From positions 1 through 64,000 of the forward strand of contig JAQDWB010000012.1 of the NCBI GenBank assembly GCA_027673765.1: a DNA stretch of 64,000 nt, written 5' to 3'. The notes under the pieces are model-generated. The model had not been told where the DNA came from, ran no database searches, and was given only the letters and a program-made list of their open reading frames with translations. Numbering within the stretch: position 1 is the first letter of the stretch; each line of letters opens with the position of its first letter. Source of the DNA: Coriobacteriaceae bacterium AM113-163 (GTDB taxonomy: Bacteria > Actinomycetota > Coriobacteriia > Coriobacteriales > Coriobacteriaceae). A program made the position numbers and the translations under genes. This document shows positions 1 to 8,151 of the stretch, in pieces.

Positions 1-111
1 CGGTGTCCCCTCCCTTTCAAGAAAGGGCGGAGGCGGGGCATTCCCCGCCTCTTACACCACATCTCTGCGCGCTACCGCTGACTGGGTTGAAATTCGTGTT
101 TTCCTGTGCCT
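1..111. other. Intergenic stretch with two small palindromes
   Basis: No gene is visible here. A short palindrome at 14-27 (cctttc/gaaagg) is followed by a GC-rich hairpin with stem 31-38 / 43-50 and loop catt. No clear T-run follows on either strand, so it may be the tail of a terminator for a gene outside the window. Confidence 0.4.
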
Positions 112-1239
112 ATGAAGGATTTACTTTGTGACATATCAGCTTTTAGGTACTGGCGTTTGCCTCCTCAAGTCCGCGCTTTGTGTCCGCCGCTTCCACGACC
201 GGAAGAAGACCGGCAGCGATATGATCTCGCCCGCAACCCGACGGCTGCGGTCGCGCTCGGTTTTCCGTTGTATACATTGGTTCGGACGAGAAACAAGCGG
301 ACTTGTCCTGCCAGCGTTAGGCAACGGCTGTTCCTTGGTGAGCTTCCCAGGGAATCCGTGCTGGAAACGGAACATGGGTTTTTGGTTACGTCTCCTCTGC
401 TGACGGCATTCATCATGTCGCGGCATCTGACGGATCTCCAACTTCTTTTGGTATTGGCGGAGATGTGCGGCTTGTTTGCGGTTTGTGCCTTGCCGGTAGC
501 ACTCGAGGCGGAGCTTTCGCGTGCAATTGAGTCAGGCGCGATTCCGGCAACCTTTGGTTGGGCACGCTGCCCGTCCGAGGACGGTGCTGCCTCAAATTTG
601 TGGCGTCGCGACGCTTTGGTTTTGGGCGGAGACCTTGACCGTTTTTGTTCAGATGTTGGTGGGATGCGTTACGGCAAGCGATTTGTCGCGGTATCGCATC
701 TCGTTCCACTGGGTGCCGCATCGCCTTTTGAGGTTGAGACGTATTTGTTGCTTGGGTTGCCACGATCACTGGGAGGCGAAGGTTTTTGCGGCATAGAGCT
801 CAATGTCGAAGTGGCGCTAAGCGCAAGTGCTCGGGCGATTGTAGGCAAGTCCCGCGTATACATTGACCTACTTCTGTCTTCGCCGGACGGAGAGCGACAG
901 GTGGCCATTGAATGTCAGGGAAAGGCCTCGCACGGGCGAGCCGGGGATGGTTTGCGTGACGCTGACCGCATGACGGCGCTTCAGGCCATGGGCTACGATG
1001 TATTTCTCCTGACACACGGACAGATATCCGATGAGGGTAGATTCCACGCGATTGTTAAGGCCGTATGCAGGTTGCTCGATGTTGAATATCGCGATAAAAG
1101 CTTGGAGGAGCAAGGGGCCGAGGCATTACTTCGGTCTGAGCTATTCGTTGACTGGTCAAAACTGGGAGAAATCGACAAAAAGATGCCCGTTAGACACAAA
1201 AAGGCCCGATCATGGACGGTTGCAAATCTAAGTGAGTAG
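112..1239 (+). CDS. Nuclease-like protein with AbiEi-like N-terminal part and PD-(D/E)XK/DUF559-like C-terminal part
   Basis: This 375-residue protein has no confident named family. Its C-terminal third reads like a Vsr/DUF559-type PD-(D/E)XK nuclease core: a YIDLLL strand, then a VAIECQGKASH strand (candidate Asp and Glu-x-Gln-x-Lys), then a helix and an ALQAMGYDVFLLTH strand. The first ~150 residues resemble coriobacterial AbiEi-like proteins (pattern 'LPRES...VTSPLLTAF...LAEMCGLF'). I chose the ATG at 112 over the GTG at 106; no clear ribosome site decides between them. The last codons (Leu-Ser-Glu-stop) lie inside the left arm of a 123-bp inverted-repeat element, so the repeat supplies the stop codon. 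The gene stands alone, convergent with rubrerythrin. A role in defence or DNA processing is inference. Confidence 0.6.
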   Translation: MKDLLCDISAFRYWRLPPQVRALCPPLPRPEEDRQRYDLARNPTAAVALGFPLYTLVRTRNKRTCPASVRQRLFLGELPRESVLETEHGFLVTSPLLTAFIMSRHLTDLQLLLVLAEMCGLFAVCALPVALEAELSRAIESGAIPATFGWARCPSEDGAASNLWRRDALVLGGDLDRFCSDVGGMRYGKRFVAVSHLVPLGAASPFEVETYLLLGLPRSLGGEGFCGIELNVEVALSASARAIVGKSRVYIDLLLSSPDGERQVAIECQGKASHGRAGDGLRDADRMTALQAMGYDVFLLTHGQISDEGRFHAIVKAVCRLLDVEYRDKSLEEQGAEALLRSELFVDWSKLGEIDKKMPVRHKKARSWTVANLSE

Positions 1240-1350
1240 ACTTTTAGCGTGATGGCGACCAGATTGTTTTGCGGCAAGCTATCTACCTGCGGTTTTATAA
1301 AGCAATATGGATGGTCTGCTCGGCAAGTTCCAAAAAGTCTACTCACTTAG
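1228..1350. repeat. 123-bp inverted-repeat element, copy A
   Basis: Perfect 18-bp terminal inverted repeats (ctaagtgagtagactttt at 1228-1245 and its complement at 1333-1350) enclose 87 bp. A second element of exactly the same length is at 10955-11077. The two copies share the arms and a central block atctacctgcggtttt at the same offset, while the rest of the loop has diverged. The right arm is followed by tttttg, so copy A could also act as a terminator for the nuclease-like gene. Confidence 0.85.
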
Positions 1351-1417
1351 TTTTTGACGCGAAGCCGATGTCAAAGGTGGTTCTATTTTTGGGACGTTAA
1401 CTGGTTCGCTAGACACG

Positions 1418-1448
1418 AAAAAGGCCCGAACCATGCGGTCCGGGCCTT
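1418..1448 (-). terminator. Rho-independent terminator of the rubrerythrin gene
   Basis: The stem aaggcccg (1421-1428) pairs with cgggcctt (1441-1448), and on the minus strand a run of T follows (complement of 1418-1422). It lies 33 bases beyond the rubrerythrin stop. Confidence 0.75.
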
Positions 1449-1481
1449 ATCGAGCTAGAGATTATCTCTTAGGCGGCTGGC

Positions 1482-2042
1482 TTAGCCGAAGTAGCGCTTG
1501 AGCAGGCCGGCGAAAGCCTTGCCGTGGCGAGCCTCGTCGCGAGCCATCTCGTGCACGGTGTCGTGGATGGCATCGAGGCCAGCGGCCTTGGCGCGCTTGG
1601 CAAGATCGGTCTTGCCGGCGGTGGCGCCGTTCTCGGCCTCAACGCGCATCTCGAGGTTCTTCTTGGTGGAGTCGGTCACGACCTCGCCCAGGAGCTCAGC
1701 GAACTTGGCGGCGTGCTCGGCCTCCTCGTGGGCAGCCTTCTCCCAGTACAGGCCGATCTCGGGATAGCCCTCGCGATGAGCGACGCGAGCCATGGCCAGG
1801 TACATACCGACCTCAGAGCACTCGCCCTCAAAGTTGGCGCGCAGGTCGGCAACGATGTCCTCGGAGACGCCCTCCATCTTGGCGACGCCCACGACGTGCT
1901 CGGCAGCCCACTCGAGCTGGCCCTCCTCCTGCTTCAGGAAACGAGAACCGGGAACGCCGCACTGGGGGCACTTGAAGTCCTCGGGCAGCTGGTCGCCGTC
2001 GAACTCTTCCACATAACCGCAAACGGGGCAAACAAACTTCAT
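1482..2042 (-). CDS. Rubrerythrin with N-terminal rubredoxin domain (reverse rubrerythrin type)
   Basis: Cytoplasmic non-haem di-iron peroxidase that removes hydrogen peroxide with electrons passed through a rubredoxin centre. The 186-residue protein begins [13 protein letters not shown], giving the first CxxC of a rubredoxin; the second is KCPQCG at about residue 28. A four-helix ferritin-like domain follows, with Glu residues in NFEGECSE and the ExxH motifs EEAEH and DEARH that hold the iron pair. Rubredoxin at the N-terminus is the arrangement of the reverse rubrerythrins of anaerobes. The start at 2042 is supported by a purine-rich site (gaaagg) just upstream; longer in-frame versions add a non-conserved, low-quality leader. 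It stands alone with its own promoter and terminator. Confidence 0.93.
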   Translation of the reverse strand: MKFVCPVCGYVEEFDGDQLPEDFKCPQCGVPGSRFLKQEEGQLEWAAEHVVGVAKMEGVSEDIVADLRANFEGECSEVGMYLAMARVAHREGYPEIGLYWEKAAHEEAEHAAKFAELLGEVVTDSTKKNLEMRVEAENGATAGKTDLAKRAKAAGLDAIHDTVHEMARDEARHGKAFAGLLKRYFG

Positions 2043-2126
2043 GATTCGATCCTTTCGATCGATGGCGATTGTGCGCTCGTCCGGTCCCGTAAGGGCCCTC
2101 TCCGGACGTGCGTCTTGACGAGTTCT

Positions 2127-2154
2127 ATTATCCATAAATGCAACCAAATGTGAA
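2127..2154 (-). promoter_or_regulatory. Candidate sigma-70 promoter of the rubrerythrin gene
   Basis: Reading the minus strand, TTCACA (2149-2154) and GATAAT (2127-2132) are separated by 16 bases, about 85 bases upstream of the rubrerythrin ATG. The rest of 2043-2298 is AT-rich and holds no gene; it must also carry the promoter of the divergent alcohol dehydrogenase. No convincing PerR or Fur box was recognised by eye. Confidence 0.4.
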
Positions 2155-2298
2155 GCCTATTAGGAATGATTTTTAATAAAACAATTTTGAGATATGAAGA
2201 TGTTGATTGATTAACGGTTTGCAAGTCATATACGGACGCCGCTGAGTACAATCGGGCGAGCAAATGTTGACCTATCAACAAATGAAGGAGTTTCCTTT

Positions 2299-3519
2299 AT
2301 GCATCTAGCCCGTCGTGCCTGGTGCCGAACATATCAGACGGTTTTTCGCATTGCATTGCCAATCCTGCCCTATACCGAGCCGCGCATTTTAGAGCATGCC
2401 GAGGATGTGCCCGCAGTGCTTCAAAAGCGCTCGATCCAGAAGGTCCTTATCGTGACAGACCCTGGTATTGCTCGTTTGGGACTCACGGCATCACTCGAGC
2501 GTGCGCTTACGGCTCAGGGGATTGGCGTTACGGTCTATGCCGAAACGCGTGCGAATCCCACGGTCTCAAACGTGGAGGAAGCGGCGTCCCTGTATCGCGA
2601 GAGCGCCTGCCAGGCCATTATCGGCTTTGGTGGCGGTTCGGCCATGGACTGCGCCAAGGGTGTGGGCGCACGCATCGCACAGCCAAATAAGCCCATCAAC
2701 AAGATGCGTGGCCTGTTGCGCGTCCACCGTCTCCTGCCGCTGCTTATTGCGGTTCCCACTACCGCCGGTACGGGAAGCGAAGTCACACTCGCGGCGGTTA
2801 TCACCGATGACGAGACGCACTACAAGTACCCCATTAACGACTTTGTGCTTATCCCGCGCTTTGCGGTGCACGACCCCGAGTTTACACGCGGCCTGCCCGC
2901 CTCCATTACGGGGCAGACGGGCATGGATGCCCTGACGCATGCCGTCGAGGCCTTTATCGGCCGTAGCACCACGCCCTACACGCGCAAGATGGCGCGTCAG
3001 GCGGTCCAGCTCATCCACGACAATTTGCCCGAGGCTTATGAGCATGGCGACGACATGCGCGCTCGTCGCAATATGCTTTCGGCGGCGTATAAAGCGGGTG
3101 TTGCATTTACCCGCTCCTATGTCGGATACGTGCATGCCATCGCGCACAGTCTGGGCGGCCGATACGGAATTCCGCACGGTTTGGCCAACGCGATCATCCT
3201 GCCGCACATGCTTCGCGCTTATGGTGACGCCGCCGCCCCCAAGCTTGCCGATCTTGCTCGCATGGCCGGTATCGCGCCGGCTAACGCGCAGGACAGTCTT
3301 GCGGCCGAGGCCTTTATCGATTGGGTCGACCGCATGAATGCCGCCTTGGGCATTCCCAAATATGTGACGGGCATTCGCCGCTCCGATATTCCGCAAATGG
3401 CGGCCCATGCCGATGCCGAGGCCAATCCGCTATACCCCGTTCCACTTTTGATGGACCGTTTGGAGCTCGAGCGTATGTACGAGGTCGTCGCGGGTGGTAT
3501 GTTTGAGGATGAGAACTAG
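2299..3519 (+). CDS. Iron-containing alcohol dehydrogenase
   Basis: Group III metal-dependent alcohol dehydrogenase (406 residues) interconverting an alcohol and an aldehyde with NAD(P)H. The N-terminal nucleotide-binding half carries IIGFGGGSAMDCAKG, then PTTAGTGSEVT. The metal site of the C-terminal helical half is visible as MDALTHAVEAF, HAIAHSLGG and IPHGLANA, where the family uses an Asp and three His. GGAG at 2287-2290 lies 8 bases before the ATG. The first ~20 residues (MHLARRAWCRTYQ) are longer than usual for the family but precede a normal fold. Eight bases separate it from the aldehyde dehydrogenase gene, so the two are probably co-transcribed and form an alcohol-aldehyde-acid route. 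The natural substrate cannot be told from sequence. Confidence 0.93.
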   Translation: MHLARRAWCRTYQTVFRIALPILPYTEPRILEHAEDVPAVLQKRSIQKVLIVTDPGIARLGLTASLERALTAQGIGVTVYAETRANPTVSNVEEAASLYRESACQAIIGFGGGSAMDCAKGVGARIAQPNKPINKMRGLLRVHRLLPLLIAVPTTAGTGSEVTLAAVITDDETHYKYPINDFVLIPRFAVHDPEFTRGLPASITGQTGMDALTHAVEAFIGRSTTPYTRKMARQAVQLIHDNLPEAYEHGDDMRARRNMLSAAYKAGVAFTRSYVGYVHAIAHSLGGRYGIPHGLANAIILPHMLRAYGDAAAPKLADLARMAGIAPANAQDSLAAEAFIDWVDRMNAALGIPKYVTGIRRSDIPQMAAHADAEANPLYPVPLLMDRLELERMYEVVAGGMFEDEN

Positions 3520-3527
3520 GAGGGCCC

Positions 3528-4907
3528 ATGAACACCGAGGAAATCGCGCGCATTGTCGGCGAACAGCGCGCCTACTTTAAGACGCGCGCCACGTTTGATG
3601 TCGATGCTCGACGTCGCGCCCTCGTGCGCCTGCGCGAGGCGGTGCGGGCACACGAGACCGATATTGCCCATGCGCTCAAGACCGATTTGGGAAAGTCGCA
3701 TGACGAGGCCTATATGTGTGAGATCGGCACCTCGCTTTCCGAGATTCGTCATCAGATTGCGCATGTGGCTCGATGGAGCCGTCCGCGCCTGCGTCCGTGT
3801 GACCTCGCCAACGCCGTGAGTGTGTGCAAAACGCAAGCCGTGCCCTATGGCGTCACGCTCATTATGGCGCCCTGGAACTACCCGTTTTTGCTAACGCTCG
3901 AGCCGCTTGCCGGCGCCCTTGCCGCGGGCAATACCGTGGTCATCAAGCCGAGTGCCTATGCTCCGGCATCGAGCGCGGTGCTCAGGCAGATTTGCGAGGA
4001 AGCATTTGATCCGCGCCTGGTGACGGTCGTCGAAGGCGGGCGTGCCGAGAATGAGGCGCTGCTCGACGAGAGCTGGGACAAGATTTTCTTTACCGGTAGC
4101 GTTCCGGTCGGCAAGCTCGTCATGGAGCGCGCAAGTAAAAACCTGACGCCCGTGACGCTTGAGCTGGGCGGAAAGAGCCCCTGCATTGTGGATGCCACGG
4201 CAAACTTAAAAGTCGCGGCACGGCGCATCGCCTTTGGTAAATGGCTCAACGTGGGGCAGACCTGCGTGGCGCCCGACTACCTGCTGGTCGATACGCGCGT
4301 ACACGATGAGCTGTTGGGCCTCATCAGGGAGGAGACTCGTCGCATGTTTGGCGAGCATCCGCTCGACAACGAGGATTACGGTCATATCGTCAACGCCAAG
4401 CATTTTGCGCGCGTGCGCGGGCTGATCGACCCCGACAAGGTTGTGCTGGGAGGCACGGCGCGCGAGTCGTCGCTCAAGATTGAGCCGACGATCCTAGACG
4501 GCGTGGCGCCTGAGGACGCCGTGATGCAGGAAGAGATTTTCGGTCCCATCTTGCCGGTGCTGACGTTTGAGAGCCTGGATGAGGCCGAGGCGTTTATTGC
4601 AGATCGTCCGACGCCGCTAGCTCTGTATATCTTTAGCCAGGACCATGCGGCTCAGCAACGCTTTGTGCGCTACGTGCCCTTTGGCGGCGGCTGCGTTAAC
4701 GACACGATCATGCACTTGGCTACGAGCCATATGGGCTTCGGCGGCATGGGTGCGAGCGGTATGGGCCAGTACCATGGCCGCGAGAGCTTCGATACGTTTA
4801 GCCACAAGAAGAGCATCGTGAACAAGGCAACGTGGCTGGACGTGCCGTTCCGCTACGCCCCTTATGAGAGCTGGAAGCACAAGTTCGTGCGCATGTTTGT
4901 GCATTAG
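3528..4907 (+). CDS. NAD(P)-dependent aldehyde dehydrogenase
   Basis: Cytoplasmic oxidoreductase of the aldehyde dehydrogenase superfamily (459 residues, class-3-like length). Visible landmarks are MAPWNYPFLL before the cofactor site, FFTGSVPVGK (coenzyme-binding turn), LELGGKSP with the general-base Glu, NVGQTCVAPDY with the nucleophile Cys, and EEIFGPILPV. The C-terminal HKKSIV tail is also typical. AGGAGG sits 5 bases before the ATG. The protein follows the iron-dependent alcohol dehydrogenase with an 8-base gap, suggesting that they handle the same aldehyde. Substrate specificity is not deducible; the family includes fatty and aromatic aldehyde dehydrogenases. Confidence 0.93.
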   Translation: MNTEEIARIVGEQRAYFKTRATFDVDARRRALVRLREAVRAHETDIAHALKTDLGKSHDEAYMCEIGTSLSEIRHQIAHVARWSRPRLRPCDLANAVSVCKTQAVPYGVTLIMAPWNYPFLLTLEPLAGALAAGNTVVIKPSAYAPASSAVLRQICEEAFDPRLVTVVEGGRAENEALLDESWDKIFFTGSVPVGKLVMERASKNLTPVTLELGGKSPCIVDATANLKVAARRIAFGKWLNVGQTCVAPDYLLVDTRVHDELLGLIREETRRMFGEHPLDNEDYGHIVNAKHFARVRGLIDPDKVVLGGTARESSLKIEPTILDGVAPEDAVMQEEIFGPILPVLTFESLDEAEAFIADRPTPLALYIFSQDHAAQQRFVRYVPFGGGCVNDTIMHLATSHMGFGGMGASGMGQYHGRESFDTFSHKKSIVNKATWLDVPFRYAPYESWKHKFVRMFVH

Positions 4908-5030
4908 AATCAGATGGTGTAGCGACAAACGGTCGAAAAGGCACGGGTGGGGCGAATTTGTGTCCGCGCGAGTTCGTAGACTTCTCTGTAAGGTTAAACG
5001 CCGGTTTATCCGGCCGTTAGGGGAGTTGCT

Positions 5031-5357
5031 ATGTACGAGCCTTCACGTGTTCTTCTGTCGTTTCACATCGCAGGATTTCAATATGCCGACGGCGCTTTGG
5101 TCCTAGGCGATCTTAAAGCGGGCGATAAACTGACGCTGTGTGCCGAGCGCGATAATCCTCATGACCCCGAGGCAGTTGCGATCTACTATGGCAAGACCAA
5201 ACTTGGCTACGTTCCAGGAAACGAGGTCGGCCCACTGTCCTTGATGATGTATTACGGCCACGAGGACGTATTTGAGGCCCGTGTGCAACAGGTTGCCCCC
5301 GAGCGCAGCCCGTGGCATCAGGTGCGCGTTGGGCTCTATGTGGTGGATGCTCGCTAG
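5031..5357 (+). CDS. HIRAN-domain protein
   Basis: This small 108-residue protein is essentially one HIRAN domain. The family pattern is visible: SFHIAGFQYADG near the start, LKAGDKLTLCAERDNPHDPEAVAIYY in the middle, then KLGYVPGNE. HIRAN domains bind single-stranded 3' DNA ends or stalled replication structures in helicases such as HLTF, and also occur alone in bacteria. The ATG at 5031 follows ggggag. It lies 18 bases before the small acidic protein gene and then the phosphoesterase, all on the same strand. A DNA-repair link is inference from the domain. Confidence 0.85.
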   Translation: MYEPSRVLLSFHIAGFQYADGALVLGDLKAGDKLTLCAERDNPHDPEAVAIYYGKTKLGYVPGNEVGPLSLMMYYGHEDVFEARVQQVAPERSPWHQVRVGLYVVDAR

Positions 5358-5375
5358 TCGGCAATGGAGGCTGCC

Positions 5376-5552
5376 ATGTTTGACGACGACCTGTTCGATT
5401 TGACGGACGATCCGTTTGAGTGGGATATGCTGCTCGATGACGATGAGCTGGAGCAGGATCGCAAAAAGCAAAAGGATAAGAACACCCAGGATAAAGGTTC
5501 GAATAAAAAGGACAAGCGCTGCCGAGGTCTGTTCGGCGGGCTCTTTGGGTAA
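5376..5552 (+). CDS. Small acidic/basic hypothetical protein
   Basis: A 58-residue protein of unknown function. The first half is very acidic (MFDDDLFDLTDDPFEWD) and the second half lysine-rich (DRKKQKDKNTQDK), ending CRGLFGGLFG. GGAGG at 5366-5370, five bases from the ATG at 5376, fixes the start; an ATG at 5364 lacks a site. Low complexity limits any homology call, but the ribosome site and the tight placement between the HIRAN and phosphoesterase genes suggest that it is translated. Confidence 0.6.
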   Translation: MFDDDLFDLTDDPFEWDMLLDDDELEQDRKKQKDKNTQDKGSNKKDKRCRGLFGGLFG

Positions 5553-5618
5553 CTGTCGCATCGCTGCGTCTGTATACTAGGCACGTGTTAGACGCGTTGC
5601 GAAATGAGGACAGAGACG

Positions 5619-6164
5619 ATGATGTGGTTTACCGCCGACCTGCACCTGGGCGATACGAATATCTTGCACGATATGGATCGGCCGTTTGATTCGGTCGAGG
5701 AGATGAACCGCAAGGTCATCGATGCCATCAATGAGTGCGTGGCGGCGGACGACCGTCTCTATATCTTGGGAGACTTTACCTATCGTTTGCCCCTGGCGGA
5801 GGCGGTGCGCCTGCGCGAGCGCATCGAATGCCAGAATGTGACGCTCATCCGTGGCAACCATGACGGTGATTGGGAAGATCCCGACGTACCGCAGATTTGG
5901 GATGAGGTATGCGATTACCTGGAGATTGCTCCCGGCTATGCCAAGGGCCATCGTCTAGTTATGAGCCATTACCCCATGCTCAGCTGGAATGGCAAGGCGC
6001 GCGGCGCCATCATGCTGCACGGGCATATCCACAGCAGGGGAGACCGCACCAACGCGCGCAACCGCGATCGCGAGCGCCCTATCTTTCGCTATGATGTCGG
6101 TCTCGATGCCAACGATTACAAGCCCGTAAGCCGTGATCAAATCCTTGACTTCTTTGGGCTGTAA
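5619..6164 (+). CDS. Calcineurin-like metallophosphoesterase
   Basis: A 181-residue predicted metal-dependent phosphoesterase. Family motifs are in order: FTADLHLGD (D-x-H), LYILGDFT (GD), LIRGNHD (GNHD), MSHYP (H) and LHGHIHS (GHxH). The short form resembles YfcE/YmdB-neighbourhood and phage-type phosphoesterases, which act on small phosphate esters or cyclic nucleotides. The substrate is not predictable here. The start at 5619 is chosen because GAGGA lies about 8 bases upstream and the protein then begins MMWFTADLH; an upstream ATG at 5604 would add five residues. It ends just before a repeat and a strong terminator, so the HIRAN-small protein-phosphoesterase run may be one operon. Confidence 0.85.
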   Translation: MMWFTADLHLGDTNILHDMDRPFDSVEEMNRKVIDAINECVAADDRLYILGDFTYRLPLAEAVRLRERIECQNVTLIRGNHDGDWEDPDVPQIWDEVCDYLEIAPGYAKGHRLVMSHYPMLSWNGKARGAIMLHGHIHSRGDRTNARNRDRERPIFRYDVGLDANDYKPVSRDQILDFFGL

Positions 6165-6170
6165 TTCTCG

Positions 6171-6219
6171 AACCACCACACAAACCACCGCAAAGGGGAC
6201 AGGCACCTTTATGGTGGTT
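6171..6219. repeat. REP-like palindromic repeat (aaaggggacaggcaccttt type)
   Basis: Inverted arms aaccacca (6171-6178) and tggtggtt (6212-6219) enclose aaaggggacaggcaccttt (6192-6210), itself a weak palindrome. A related core (agggacaggtttattttggcagg, minus strand) occurs at 20301-20333. Such gggacagg motifs look like dispersed extragenic palindromes. Confidence 0.55.
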
Positions 6220-6221
6220 CT

Positions 6222-6256
6222 GGCGCCGCTGCCATTATGGCAGCGGCGCCTTTTTT
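6222..6256 (+). terminator. Strong Rho-independent terminator after the phosphoesterase gene
   Basis: A perfect 12-bp GC-rich stem (6222-6233 with 6239-6250), five-base loop, then six T. Confidence 0.92.
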
Positions 6257-6314
6257 GTCCGCGTGCCGCGGTAGAGTGTAGGCAGTTGAAATGTGCGTCC
6301 AGCAAGGAGCTGCT

Positions 6315-8072
6315 ATGAACGAGATCAAGTGCCCGCATTGTGGCGAAATTTTTAAGGTCGACGCGTCCGGCTATGCGGATATCGTCAAACAAGTGCGCAA
6401 TGCCGAGTTTTCGCGCGATCTGGATGAGCGTGTGAGGGCAGTCCAGCGCGAAGGCGAGCAGGCGCTGGAGCTTGAGCGCTCGCGTTCGACGGCTGCTTTG
6501 CAGGAGGCAGAGTCTCAGCGCAACGCTCAGCTTGTCGAGCAGAAGAACGCCGCGGAGCAGAAGCTGGCACAAGAGGTTGCCAAGCGCGATGCTGAGCTTG
6601 CCGAGCTGCGCGCCAAGCTCGAGGGCGCTGCCACAGAGCGCGAGAGTGCAAGTCAGCGCGCGGCGGTTGAGGCCCGTGCCGATGCTCAAAAGGAAAACGC
6701 CGAGCTTCAGCGAGAAATCGACAATCTGCGTGCGCAGCTGGAACGCAAAGATGATGAAGCCAAGCTCGTCGAGTCGGCGGCGCGCAATGCTGCTCAAAAC
6801 GATTTAGCCACACGCGATGCGCAGATTGCCGAATTGCAGGCAAAGCTCTCCGCGGCGGACAAGGCCCAGGAGATGGCGCTTGCCGCTGCCGCGGCCGAGT
6901 CTCAGCGTGAGCTCGATGCCGCTCGCAGCGAGGCCGAACGCACACTCACAGACTACCGCGCGAAGGTACAGGAGAAGTTTTCCGCCGCAAAGGCTCAGTC
7001 TGAGCAGGAGGCCGAGGGCCTGCGCGCCCAGCTGCGCGAGCAGGAACTGATGGCAAAAATGAACCTATCGGAGGCGGTCGCCGCGGCGGAGCGAGAGCGC
7101 GATGAGGCCCGCGCAAAGCTCACGAGCGAGCTGGCAGTGCGCGATTCGCGCGAGGAGCAGGCCAAGGCGGCACATGAGCTCGAGCTTGCGCAGACCAAGC
7201 GCGCGAACGATGAGCTGATTCGCTACAAGGATGAAGAGATCGAGCGCCTTAAGGACATGAAGGTCCGCCTGTCCACCAAGATGGTGGGCGAGTCGCTCGA
7301 GCAGCACTGCGAGACCGAGTTTAACCGTCTGCGCATGACGGCGTTTCCCAACGCGTACTTCGAGAAAGATAACGATGCGTCCGAGGGCACCAAGGGCGAC
7401 TTTATCTTCCGCGAGTGCGACGCGAGCGGCAACGAGATCATTTCGATTATGTTCGAGATGAAAAACGAGAACGACGAGACCGCGATCAAGCATAAGAACG
7501 AGGACTTCTTTAAGAAGCTCGATCACGATCGTCGCCAGAAAGGCTGTGAGTACGCGGTGCTCTGCACGCTGCTCGAGCCCGAGAGCGAGCTGTATAACGC
7601 AGGGATCGTGGACGTGAGCTATCGCTACGAGAAAATGTACGTGATCCGCCCGCAGTTTTTTATCCCCATGATTACGCTGCTTCGCAACGCCGCCATGGGT
7701 TCGCTTCGCTATAAGCGGGAACTGGCGGAGTACAAACAGCAGAATATCGATGTCACGAACTTCGAAGCCAAGATGGAGAAGTTCAAGGACGGCTTCTCGC
7801 GAAACTACAACTTGGCGAGTAGGCAATTCGAGTCAGCGATTAAGGAGATCGATACTGCCATTAAGCAGCTCGAGAAGACCAAGGACGACCTGCGCCGCAG
7901 CACCGAGAACCTGCGTCTGGCCCACAACAAGGCCGACGAGCTTACCATTCGCAAGCTCACGTGGGGCAACAAGACCATGAAGGCAGCGTTTGACGAGGCG
8001 CGCGAGGCTGCTCCAGAGACAAACGATGATCCGGCCGAGGCAGATTCGTATGAGGTCGAGGATTCCGAGTAG
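6315..8072 (+). CDS. DUF2130 coiled-coil protein with N-terminal zinc-ribbon-like start
   Basis: A 585-residue DUF2130-family protein of unknown biochemical role. It begins MNEIKCPHCGEIFKVD, a half zinc ribbon. Residues ~30-310 are a long heptad-rich coiled coil full of Glu, Ala, Lys and Arg. The compact conserved region ~325-500 holds GESLEQHCETEFNRLRMTAFPNA, KGDFIFRE and a MFEMKNENDET strand; the spaced Glu/Asp and FEMKNE suggest a degenerate restriction-nuclease-like fold, which is inference. More coiled coil follows. AAGGAG (6304-6309) and the ATG at 6315 fix the start. It is monocistronic between two terminators and converges on the Ski2-like helicase gene. Confidence 0.88.
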   Translation: MNEIKCPHCGEIFKVDASGYADIVKQVRNAEFSRDLDERVRAVQREGEQALELERSRSTAALQEAESQRNAQLVEQKNAAEQKLAQEVAKRDAELAELRAKLEGAATERESASQRAAVEARADAQKENAELQREIDNLRAQLERKDDEAKLVESAARNAAQNDLATRDAQIAELQAKLSAADKAQEMALAAAAAESQRELDAARSEAERTLTDYRAKVQEKFSAAKAQSEQEAEGLRAQLREQELMAKMNLSEAVAAAERERDEARAKLTSELAVRDSREEQAKAAHELELAQTKRANDELIRYKDEEIERLKDMKVRLSTKMVGESLEQHCETEFNRLRMTAFPNAYFEKDNDASEGTKGDFIFRECDASGNEIISIMFEMKNENDETAIKHKNEDFFKKLDHDRRQKGCEYAVLCTLLEPESELYNAGIVDVSYRYEKMYVIRPQFFIPMITLLRNAAMGSLRYKRELAEYKQQNIDVTNFEAKMEKFKDGFSRNYNLASRQFESAIKEIDTAIKQLEKTKDDLRRSTENLRLAHNKADELTIRKLTWGNKTMKAAFDEAREAAPETNDDPAEADSYEVEDSE

Positions 8073-8092
8073 GGCATAGCGAATCGTGCAAA

Positions 8093-8128
8093 AGCGGGGC
8101 CGCTGGCGATGTTGCCGGCGGCCCCGCT
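8093..8128. terminator. Bidirectional terminator between the DUF2130 and helicase genes
   Basis: A 15-bp stem (8093-8107 with 8114-8128, one G-T pair) with a six-base loop. Short T-rich stretches lie on both sides, fitting two convergent genes. Confidence 0.8.
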
Positions 8129-8151
8129 TCGTTTCGCCCTAGTATGTTCGA

